Part shown: piece after piece, positions 50,703-58,816 of the stretch
Numbering within the stretch: position 1 is the first letter of the stretch
Layout of the letters: every line of letters starts with the position of its first letter
Assembly: GCF_910592395.1 (NCBI RefSeq)
Contig: NC_088317.1
Coordinates: 7,318,001-7,382,000 of the forward strand
From: Lineus longissimus
Lineage: Eukaryota; Nemertea; Pilidiophora; Heteronemertea; Lineidae
Length of the DNA: 64,000 bases
Direction of reading: 5' to 3'
Notes under the pieces: generated by a model
What the model saw: the letters and a program-made list of their open reading frames with translations, nothing else
Database searches by the model: none
What the model was told of the DNA's origin: nothing
Program-made: the position numbers and the translations under genes

Positions 50703-51929
50703 TTATTGCATCTTAACACTAGCTCGAGCTATGCTCTCAGGACGAAGTCCGGCTCGAGCTATGCTCTCAGGACGAAGTCCGGCTCGAGCTATGCTCTCAG
50801 GACGAAGTCCGGCTCGAGCTATGCTCTCAGGACGAAGTCCGGCTCGAGCTATGCTCTCAGGACGAAGTCCGGCTGGTGTAAACTTAATACTACTGATGCA
50901 GTTATTGTCTCGACCTGCACTAGCACCCAATAAAACGTCAAACTGCTTGTCAATATCCTGGTCATATTCCTTCTCAACCTTGTAATTCTGGAAGAAAATA
51001 CTTTGAGTGAAATCATACCATAATCTCTCCAAATCATTAACTCGCTCCTTGTTGGTTAAAAAAGGTGTAAATATTACATAATCAATTTTCAGCGTTTTAA
51101 AGGCTTGGTGTAAAAATACCTTGTAGTTAATGGTGACCTTGACACCACAGTAATGCAGAAATCTAAGGAAAGCATAGTACACTAGTCTAAGGTCAGTGAT
51201 ATTCTCATCGGTTAATTGCGGTTTACCAATTGCCCTGTTAATAAATTCTATTGCAAGAAACCAATCATATTCCCCACAGTGAAATTTAAAAAGCATGGCT
51301 TCACCATGTAACCCTTGGTTACATAACTTAGAGGGGAGAGTGTTAATACCCATTTTTAGGGCTGACTGAAGAGTACTTTCATATCTCTGCTTACTAAGAC
51401 ATTTTCTGTGACTTGAAAAGTAGCACTGTAAATACCCTTCCACAAAGTCCTTTAAATACTTAACTGCCGATTCGGACAGCCGCCTCCATCCAAGTTTCCT
51501 TAGAATACTGTCAAAGTAACGTGTCTTGTTGTCAATATTGATCTCAAGAGTTTTAAAATCATCATCGTAAGTAGTCGAATTGCAATTGGTGCAGAATTGA
51601 TACTTCACAGTTTTAGCTGCGTACCTTGCTGAATTCAAGTTTTTTTGATACTCAAAAAGTGTCCACCTTTTACAATTACGGCAGAATTGGGCATTAGTGT
51701 TGGTACTGACGTCATATTCTTTCATTCTTGGCAGGACTACTTTGTGTGTCTCAGTCGGACTTCGTCCTGAGAGCTCTGCTCGAGTCGAGCTTTGCTCTCT
51801 GGACTTTGTCCTAGTCGGACTTCGTCTTGAGAACATAGCTCGATCCATAACCCTAGGACGAAGGAATCCTTTAAGATTCTCATTGCTACATTTACTAAAA
51901 TAGTCTTTTAATGAGATGTATTTATTCAT
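50703..51929 (-). CDS. Zinc-ribbon protein, TFIIB-like (tentative)
   Basis: 408 residues. A zinc-ribbon-like pair of CxxC motifs (FCRNCKRW, QFCTNCNS; about 80-115) is followed by about 220 helical residues (LRKLGWRRLSESAVKYLKDFVEGYLQCYF onward). Ribbon plus helical core is the plan of TFIIB-type transcription factors, but sequence evidence is weak. If correct, the protein could recognise the TAAATG start signals. The C-terminus is five exact copies of a 10-residue repeat (GLRPESIARA), coded by the hairpin-repeat array at 50726-50870. Three more repeats (51757-51841) lie in frame near the N-terminus. What else it could be: a DNA-binding accessory protein. Confidence 0.45.
   Translation of the reverse strand: MNKYISLKDYFSKCSNENLKGFLRPRVMDRAMFSRRSPTRTKSREQSSTRAELSGRSPTETHKVVLPRMKEYDVSTNTNAQFCRNCKRWTLFEYQKNLNSARYAAKTVKYQFCTNCNSTTYDDDFKTLEINIDNKTRYFDSILRKLGWRRLSESAVKYLKDFVEGYLQCYFSSHRKCLSKQRYESTLQSALKMGINTLPSKLCNQGLHGEAMLFKFHCGEYDWFLAIEFINRAIGKPQLTDENITDLRLVYYAFLRFLHYCGVKVTINYKVFLHQAFKTLKIDYVIFTPFLTNKERVNDLERLWYDFTQSIFFQNYKVEKEYDQDIDKQFDVLLGASAGRDNNCISSIKFTPAGLRPESIARAGLRPESIARAGLRPESIARAGLRPESIARAGLRPESIARASVKMQ
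50726..50870 (+). repeat. Five tandem double-hairpin repeats (30-nt period)
   Basis: Cores at 50726-50750, 50756-50780, 50786-50810, 50816-50840 and 50846-50870 are identical: GAGC-TAT-GCTC, TCA, GGAC-GAA-GTCC, spacer GGCTC. It forms the C-terminal tail of the zinc-ribbon protein. Confidence 0.95.
51757..51841. repeat. Three alternating double-hairpin repeats
   Basis: 51757-51781 (minus), 51787-51811 (plus) and 51817-51841 (minus) at exact 30-nt steps, with alternating orientation. Confidence 0.9.
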
Positions 51930-51976
51930 ATTTACATAATAATTATTTTTTAAACATTGTTTTGATAGAAGGTCAC

Positions 51977-53497
51977 CTAAGACCTTTTATGTTTTTTTAC
52001 TGTTTTACGTGATTTTAAGGCTTTAACACCCTCTATTAAACCATAGATTATGGAGCTCAGAATAGCAATAACTGCTATGATCAGATGTTCAGCTAGAAAG
52101 CCAACAACTGCACCAATTGTTTTCAGGAGAAATGATACGATAGAACCGATGATTCCCGGTAAAGCCACAGCTGATTTCTTGGCTAGTTCTTTTAGCCATT
52201 CAGCAAACTTCTTGAGACCTTCTTTTACTTTATCTGGTATTGATGGTTTTGGTCCTGGTCCAGGTTCTGGTGTAGGTCCTGGAGTTGGGTCTGGTCCTGG
52301 AGTTGGGTCTGGTCCTGGAGTTGGTTTTACAGATTTAGTGGCACCACTTAAAGCACTACTGATACTGAGACCTAGAGTTGTAAATGTCATTACAACAGCT
52401 GTTATTATGGCGCTAATAGTTACACCATACGTCTTAAAAAGTAACTTTATTCTGTCCTTCAGAGGAATAGTTGAATCTGGTTTCTTTAGAACATCAACAA
52501 TTAAACGTTTAATTCTTCTAGTTTGTGACTCCCTGTCATTGTCTAACCTCCATACCTTTGACTGTTCCTCATACAATTTGTCATTTAGTTCATCTATTTG
52601 CTTTTTCAACTCTCCTTTATCTTCAGTATCTTCTTCTACAGACTTTACATAGTCTCTTGTTAAATTATGATTTTTTTTTTCTAGTTCTTGTATTTGCATA
52701 TCCTTATCCCCCTTTACTGCAGCTAGATCATCACCAGCCTGTTTTAACCCTCTAAGTTCTCTCAAGGCATATTCAGTAAAACCCAGTGTTTTAAGTTCAT
52801 CATCATTAGAATCTATCAGTTTATCTATTGGTTTGTTTGAACTGTTTACCTCATTAATTACTGCCTGTGTTTCAGGTGCAATTGATTGAATTTGACTTAC
52901 TGGTGTTGGGCCTTCCATAGGTGCCATTCTAGGTCCTTCCATAGGTGCTGGTTCATCAGGTGCAATCATATCTTTAATCATGTTAGCAAATCTCAGACCA
53001 TACTTATTCTTTAATGTCAGTTCAGAATAGAATTTACCATCACCCTTAGTTAAAGGAATTAACTTTTTATTCTCTTTATTAAAAGGATCAGTGTATAGTT
53101 CAATATTTTTCTTTTGTTGTACTGTAAAGTTTGCGAGTTCTTCATCTGTTGGCAAGAAGTAAGGATCTTCTTTGTACGCATAAATACGTGATGCTAGATT
53201 ACTTAGTTTGTTAGGGTCATATTTCCATTTATCACTTTTTTTCAATGCTTTTTCAAGTTTATCCTCTATTTTTAGTAGCCAACTCTTCTCTTTCTCTAGT
53301 TGCGGATCAATACCTCTTACTCTATCTGGAGGTATACTGAATGAAGTTTCAGTAGTAAAATTTCCACCTCCTGTGTTGTATGTTGTGCCGTCATCTTGAA
53401 AAGTTCTATTGGTTTCAACTGTATTAGGATCATCCACATTACGAAAGTGATAATTATCTAACTCACCCATTTGGATATCTTCACCTCCTTCAGCCAT
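51977..53497 (-). CDS. Coiled-coil membrane protein with PTPGP repeats
   Basis: 506 residues. Middle residues about 265-335 form a charged coiled coil (DMQIQELEKKNHNL ... ELKKQIDELNDKLYEEQSK). A hydrophobic segment follows (about 352-385, ITAVVMTFTTLGLSISSAL). Then comes a PGPDPTPGP repeat. A C-terminal block (SAVALPGIIGSIVSFLLKTIGAVVGFLAEHLIIAVIAILSSIIYGLI) has two or three membrane helices. This C-terminal pattern recurs in animal Polintons. No hairpin repeats are inside it. The first start context (TAATTATG) differs from TTAAATG. Probable virion-membrane or fusion-like role cannot be shown here. Confidence 0.55.
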   Translation of the reverse strand: MAEGGEDIQMGELDNYHFRNVDDPNTVETNRTFQDDGTTYNTGGGNFTTETSFSIPPDRVRGIDPQLEKEKSWLLKIEDKLEKALKKSDKWKYDPNKLSNLASRIYAYKEDPYFLPTDEELANFTVQQKKNIELYTDPFNKENKKLIPLTKGDGKFYSELTLKNKYGLRFANMIKDMIAPDEPAPMEGPRMAPMEGPTPVSQIQSIAPETQAVINEVNSSNKPIDKLIDSNDDELKTLGFTEYALRELRGLKQAGDDLAAVKGDKDMQIQELEKKNHNLTRDYVKSVEEDTEDKGELKKQIDELNDKLYEEQSKVWRLDNDRESQTRRIKRLIVDVLKKPDSTIPLKDRIKLLFKTYGVTISAIITAVVMTFTTLGLSISSALSGATKSVKPTPGPDPTPGPDPTPGPTPEPGPGPKPSIPDKVKEGLKKFAEWLKELAKKSAVALPGIIGSIVSFLLKTIGAVVGFLAEHLIIAVIAILSSIIYGLIEGVKALKSRKTVKKHKRS

Positions 53498-53507
53498 AAT
53501 TACTTAT

Positions 53508-54977
53508 TTATCTAACCATAAAAACAATCAATGTACCAACAACTGAGTAAAGCATGAATTTAATTGTTTCATGAGTATCATCCACCTTCTCAACTTTGGT
53601 GTCAAGTTTAGTAGTAGTAGGAGTATTCTTTGAGGTTTCAGTTGTTTTTGGTGTAACAACATTACTCTTTGGTGAATGACTGGTCTCGAGCTTTGCTCTC
53701 AGGACGAAGTCCGTCTTGACAGTACCAACGCTACTCTTAACTCTTATTTTCTTAGAACTATTTCCTTCCATCAGTGGTGGTGGTAAGGTCTTTTTGTGGT
53801 TAATGTCATTCTTACCGGGTTTAGCATTTTTTGGTGCTATTAAAATGTTATTATTGTAGTTATCCAGCTTACCAATAACGAGTACCATATTTGATCCTAT
53901 GACATACAATCCTGGTGCTATTACATAATCTAGTCTTGTATGAGTGTCACTCACTGCTTTTTGGTATCTTTGAATTGAAGTGGGAATATCAGGATGTTGA
54001 TTAATCGAGTCCTTTAATAGTTTGTTAAATTCCTTCTGAGCATCCAATTCTGTACCCGGTACTCCAATTATTGGTGTTCTGGTCAACGCCTGAGCACCCA
54101 GAATACAGTAAACATATGTTCTTATTGTGTCATTCAACCTCTCTATTCCAGGATTAGAGAAACCATTTGATTTAAATATCATGAATTGTTGATAGGTTTG
54201 ACATTCATTTTGTGTAATTACATCAAATACATTCTTGTGTTGTTTCACATGATACTTAATGAAGGTATCAGGATATTTGAAATTAGCCATTCCAGCATCC
54301 CAGTCTTTACTGAACATCGGTGGCATTCTATTTTCATGAACTTGCATGAGGAAGAAATTGATTTTAGAATCATTGATGTAATATCCGGGATCAGTTATGT
54401 TCGGGTTGTAATCCGGTACACTCCATGACCTCCAACCACCGTTATTTTCAAACACCGAGAAATCGTACTCGTCTTTTAAACCAAATTCACTCAATAACCC
54501 TCCTAGTTTCCTACGGTTAATGTTATTGTTTGTCTCATTAAAATCACTTTCACCTGGAATTGGTATCTCTAGATTCTTCATGATCTTCAATATTTGATAG
54601 TAAACATGAAACCTGTAAATTGACCTTAACAATGGGTCACTGTGATTCAAGTGATCGTCTATTGAAATACCACAACCTGTTGTAGCAAACCAAACAGCCA
54701 TGTTAAATTGGTTCTGGTAAAACGATAATGGATTCTTTTCCAGTCGCAGACAGTCTTTCTTATTTTTCAGGCTCAAAAACCCAGGTGTTATCTTAGTTTC
54801 TTGTAGTCTGAAGAAGTTATTAGTATTAACAGTTACTTCTAAATTAAAGAAGTCATAGGTGAATTTACTTTTATGTTGATTTGCTATTGGATAATACTTT
54901 ATTACTCCAGAAGCTGATGAATAATTATGTTTGGTTTTAACTTCAGTTTTGGATAATGAAGACAGTAAAAAGGCCAT
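53508..54977 (-). CDS. Large conserved Polinton protein, C-terminal anchor
   Basis: 489 residues. An ordered N-terminal domain (about 1-370) has NQFNMAVWFATTGCGIS and LLRSIYRFHVYYQILKIM, a pattern I associate with a widespread Polinton protein of unknown function. A Ser/Thr/Lys-rich linker (about 395-465) includes a hairpin-repeat insertion (TDFVLRAKLETS, 53688-53712). The last 20 residues are hydrophobic (IKFMLYSVVGTLIVFMVR), a tail anchor. Start motif is ATAAATG. No frameshift. The function is not known. Confidence 0.6.
   Translation of the reverse strand: MAFLLSSLSKTEVKTKHNYSSASGVIKYYPIANQHKSKFTYDFFNLEVTVNTNNFFRLQETKITPGFLSLKNKKDCLRLEKNPLSFYQNQFNMAVWFATTGCGISIDDHLNHSDPLLRSIYRFHVYYQILKIMKNLEIPIPGESDFNETNNNINRRKLGGLLSEFGLKDEYDFSVFENNGGWRSWSVPDYNPNITDPGYYINDSKINFFLMQVHENRMPPMFSKDWDAGMANFKYPDTFIKYHVKQHKNVFDVITQNECQTYQQFMIFKSNGFSNPGIERLNDTIRTYVYCILGAQALTRTPIIGVPGTELDAQKEFNKLLKDSINQHPDIPTSIQRYQKAVSDTHTRLDYVIAPGLYVIGSNMVLVIGKLDNYNNNILIAPKNAKPGKNDINHKKTLPPPLMEGNSSKKIRVKSSVGTVKTDFVLRAKLETSHSPKSNVVTPKTTETSKNTPTTTKLDTKVEKVDDTHETIKFMLYSVVGTLIVFMVR
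53688..53712 (+). repeat. Double-hairpin repeat
   Basis: GAGC-TTT-GCTC, TCA, GGAC-GAA-GTCC, in frame in the linker of the 489-residue protein. Confidence 0.88.
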
Positions 54978-55610
54978 TTATTTTAATGGAATAATCTCAC
55001 CAGATGGAGGAAGTGTGACGTTAACATCATGTCTCCATGGACAGAATAACATTTGCCTTTAAACCATAATGATATTCAGTTGTACAATGACCATATCAGA
55101 TGTTGCAATCATTAATTATTTGTGCTTGCAAATTACAAATGCCATATCAGATGTTGCAGTCATTAATTATTTTTGCTTGTCAAAGACATGAAAATGCCTA
55201 TTGTGTCTTAATGCGTTTATCCGACAGAATTTTCGAAAATATTTTCAGCGCTGAAAATTATTTTTGCGTCGTTAAAATAATTTCTCGAAATTCTGTCGGA
55301 TAAACGCATTAACGAACAATAGACCTTTGTAATACTTTGGGACGTGAGTATTGTTTGGTAACATATGTTACCATGTACATGCAGACTCTGTCAACAATAT
55401 TTTCAATAGATTCAAGCAACAATGATTAATCACTGTATCAGCTGTCTTGTAGGCCTACAGCATTTATTGGAATACGCTGGGACTGTCAAGATGTGCGAAC
55501 TTCAAGGGTTCATTTCTCTGCTATTTTTTAACGGATATTTGCAATGATGTATCCTTGGAAAGCTATTGACGTGTACTTTCTGTTGGAATACAGTAAGTCA
55601 TGATTACATT
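54978..55610. other. Right non-coding arm of the Polinton
   Basis: No gene. It contains a direct repeat of about 40 bp (CATATCAGATGTTGCA.TCATTAATTATTT at about 55096 and 55143) and a foldback at 55198-55321. Confidence 0.6.
55198..55321. repeat. Foldback of about 35-bp arms near the right end
   Basis: Left arm TTAATGCGTTTATCCGACAG + AATTTTCGA pairs with the right arm (TCGAAATTCTGTCGG + ATAAACGCATTAA); the outer CTATTG/CAATAG also pair. A central TTTTCAGCGCTGAAAA palindrome lies in the loop. It may be a small MITE or a replication structure. Confidence 0.8.
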
Positions 55611-55819
55611 AACCCATTGAACTCTAGTATTCCCTCACCATTTCATTGACCATTTCATTGCAACGCTTCACTGGGAATCTCATGAATGATAGAAAGTGTA
55701 TATTGCGGTGGATGGTTCTTTGGGGTTGTAGGCTTATTTGGGGCAAAAGACCTGTAAGGGCTTTTGGTCAAAATAGCTTAGAATTACCTACGTTCCTACC
55801 ACCGCAATATACACTTTCT
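55611..55819 (-). repeat. Right terminal inverted repeat of the Polinton
   Basis: Reverse complement of 36650-36858 with no difference seen. The open frame that starts here and runs into the helicase is an artefact of the junction. Confidence 0.93.
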
Positions 55820-57301
55820 GAATTCCCTTCCTGGCTTGCAAATCTATTTATAGTTCAAGGGATTCCAACACATCGTACGCTGCCATCTGGTGGCGCCAGT
55901 TGGTACCTGTACTCTCCCTGTTCGAGTTTCAACCAGAATAGTCCAATAGAACTGATGCTTGCTGTGTTCCCAGACATCGCCACCAACTACACCAGTCGTA
56001 ATTGGTTGTCCGAGAGAGTGATTTTAGCCCCACGAAATGATGCCGTCAGACACCTCAACTACACGCTCCTTCAACGTCTTCCTACAGAAGAGAAGCTGTA
56101 CAGATCCATAGACACTGTACCCGACATCGATCAAACCGTTCACTATCCAGTCGAATTCCTCAATTCACTCCAACCAAGTGGCATGCCCCCACATGACCTC
56201 AAATTGAAAGTTGGCTGCCAAATAATGCTCCTCCGCAACCTCGATGCCCCAAGATTGTGCAACGGGAAACGCCTCATCGTTTCACGGCTTCTAAGCAACA
56301 TCATTGAAGCTACCATTGCCATCGGCGAATATGCAGGATCAACAGTCTTAATCCCCCGGATACCGCTCATTCCAAGTGACTGTCCATTTCAGTTCAGGCG
56401 ACTCCAATTTCCCGTGACACTCTCCTTCGTTATGACAGTGAATAAAGCCCAAGGACAGACACTAAAAGTGGTTGGACTATCGTTATCCACACCATGCTTC
56501 TCCCATGGACAGCTTTATGTAGGGCTTGTGGTATTCGACTCGATGACTCGACGACGCGATGACTCGATGACGCGATCAAGTTGGAATTTTTTTAAAGAAT
56601 ATCACTGCTTGGACTGTAATTTATACATAGAATCATAAGTGGAGGAAAATAAAAAAGAACCGATCATTACCAACCCCTTTCCAGCTGTTTTCACCGTATC
56701 TGATACGACCATTTTTCGTTTCCTACAAGTTCGCATTTTTGATAAAACCATGCGCCATGTAGGGGGCAATATTAAAATGTCCTATATGGGCTGATGTCTT
56801 GGGGGGGGGGGGGGGCAGATGTCAAGGGACGGAAGAGGGACTGAGTGACTGAGTCTAAAAAACTGCACATGTGCGAAATTACGATTGTTGACAGACTACC
56901 ACATGACATCTGACATTGGCCACTAGAAGCTTGTGTGTCAATTAAATCTCCGGTCATTTTGCATGCTATGAAACTTCCGCGAGTCCTTTAATAACAAAAT
57001 CAACTGCGGGGACCAATCTTCAGTGGCCATTGCTGGGGGGGGGGGGGACATCCTTCCACATACCGTAGCTGGGTATGGGAAGGCCGAGCTAAAACCTCTG
57101 CTATAGGAGCGGTAGCCCGGAGACCAGGATCATGGGATTCCGTATTTTAGCAAAATCCATAGCAACGATCGCGTCATCGAGCCATCGCGTCGTCGAGTCG
57201 TCGAGTCGAATACCACAAGCCTTTATGTAGCATGCTCCAGAGTTGGCCAATCGTCTGCCCTATACATGCTTCCCGAAATTGGTGGCTTGCATTGGAACTA
57301 A
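55820..57301 (+). pseudogene. Helitron Pif1-like helicase, C-terminal fragment
   Basis: From 55826 the frame reads FPSWLANL, LAVFPDIATNYTSRNWLSERVILAPRND, YPVEFLNSLQPSGMPPHDLKLKVGCQIMLLRNLD, LCNGKRL, IPRI, FPVTLSFVMTVNKAQGQTL, SHGQLYV. These are the C-terminal motifs of Helitron helicases, including motif VI-like NKAQGQT. The usual continuation (ACSRVGQ..., 57229-57301) lies beyond a 699-bp insertion at 56523-57221. The N-terminal helicase and Rep parts are absent or unrecognised to the left of the Polinton. The remnant is inactive. Confidence 0.85.
56523..57221. mobile_element. Mutator-like non-autonomous element in the Helitron
   Basis: Inverted ends of about 55 bp begin GGCTTGTGGTATTCGACTCG and contain GA(T/C)GACTCGA(C/T)GACGCGATG steps. 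A 9-bp duplication TTTATGTAG flanks it (56514-56522, 57222-57230). G-start ends and 9-bp duplication fit Mutator-like elements. It has no transposase. It includes G runs (about 56799-56815 and 57034-57047). Confidence 0.8.
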
Positions 57302-57644
57302 CTTTTCCCCCCTTGTCCGTCATCAAAGGCATTCAAGTGTGTTGGTCAACCATGACTATCTCCTTTGTCCCTCCACCATAAGGCCTAGTTTGCCCTTATG
57401 ACATCACTATTTCGGACACTCAGCGCCCCATTTCTGGAAAGGTGTATACTATCACGCAAACGGAACAAAGACAATGCACATAGTTTATCCAGAGGTACTT
57501 CTATAGCAAGAAACCCTACATCGACACCACACAGGTAAACTGCTGGCATGCCCAAACTCGTCACCGACGGGTACCATGCTAGTCTGCATATAAATCCGGT
57601 ATTCTTATTACAGAGTAAGAAGTCAGCCGCTCCAGATCTGTTCG
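57302..57644. other. Unassigned sequence after the Helitron fragment
   Basis: No gene or Helitron 3' hairpin-CTRR end was recognised with confidence. Confidence 0.35.
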
Positions 57645-57720
57645 GCCTACAGTCTACGGTAAACAGCTTAGACTGTAAACAGCTTTTAAGCTTTTAAGCT
57701 GTTTACCGTAGACTGTAGGC
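57645..57720. repeat. Perfect 26-bp inverted repeat
   Basis: Arms 57645-57670 (GCCTACAGTCTACGGTAAAC + AGCTTA) and 57695-57720 are exact reverse complements around a 24-base loop, which itself repeats GTAAACAGCTT. Confidence 0.88.
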
Positions 57721-58816
57721 TAAATTGGACTCACACAGGAGTTAGGAGTTAGGAAGGCGAAGATCGAACAAGAGCTAGAGTCGTTTCTGTGCCATTTGGG
57801 CAAGCCATTAGACGATTGATCTCCGAATGATATTTGTCGTTTTCTTGGTTGCCTGTACTTTCCGGAAAGTTGGAAAGTTGGAATAAACCTGGAAAGTTGG
57901 AAACCTGGAAACCTGGAATATAACTATAGGTCTTCCTGCTATGTGGCGCTTGTCAGTTAAAGGGATCTTTGGCTGGATGGATGATGTGACAAGGTACTCG
58001 CTAGGTGGCGCTTGACTTAACAGGGTACTTCCCGCTAGGTGGCGCTTGTCATCCACCTGTGTCAGTTAAAGGGATCTTTGGCTGGAAGGATGATGTAACA
58101 GCTCTTTGGCTTGATGGGTACTTCCTGCTAGGTGGCGCTTGGTATCCAGCTCTGTCATTTGAAGGGCTCTTTGGCTAGATGGATGATGAAACAGGGAACT
58201 TGGCGCTTGACATCCAGCAGTGTCATTTATTAAGGGATGTTTGGCTGGATTAATTTTAAGTTGTCCTCCCATGAAAAGTCCTAATAATTGGACATGTATG
58301 GCAAGCCATTTGACGTCATCAACACTTGATCGAGCGCTCACCACGTGACAAATGCAGACTGCAGACTACTCTTATTTACTTGACAAAAATGTTATATATA
58401 CATTTGTAATTATAATTATGAACCCCCTGCTGTAGGTGTCACTGGGCCACCAGCCACGTGCTGTATCATCTGATGGTATGTCCTCTAGAAATTGCTGGCT
58501 CATCAGAATGATGAGGGCATCCACATGTTAGGTTTTAGAATAGCTCCTCGATAGCCCATCTTGGCCGCAATGTTTATTGGACCATGCAGTTCAGAATGAG
58601 ATAGCCTGCGGCTAAAATAAATAAGGTGAGGATATGGGTCATGAGTAATTATGTAATTCCCATGGAAGTTTAATCCCTTCTACGGTTATACCAAGGATAC
58701 AGCTAGTATTCAGTGGTAAATGATAGGCTCCCTGATATGCCTGATTGTACAAATTATATTCTTCGCTACAAAATAATATCCTATTGTGTTGGGCGTCATA
58801 AATTTAAAAGTAAATA

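Larger units (their letters stand above)
36650..55819 (+). mobile_element. Complete Polinton/Maverick element
   Basis: A 19,170-bp element with identical 209-bp terminal inverted repeats beginning AG and ending CT. A 6-bp duplication GAATTC flanks it (36644-36649, 55820-55825), the standard Polinton target-site size. It carries Polinton hallmark genes: protein-primed DNA polymerase B, chromodomain integrase, packaging ATPase, major capsid protein and penton-like minor capsid protein. All main frames are open, and the repeats are identical, so insertion was recent. Large DNA transposon and virus-like lifestyles are both possible for this family. Confidence 0.95.

Noticed and set aside
50726-50870. 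Hairpin array as a CRISPR or hammerhead ribozyme
   Set aside because: Spacers are 5 nt and constant. The conserved hammerhead core (CUGAUGA...GAAA) is absent.
52050-52755. 200- and 76-codon plus-strand frames opposite the coiled-coil protein
   Set aside because: Antisense shadows of the minus-strand gene; their proline/glycine content mirrors its PTPGP repeat.
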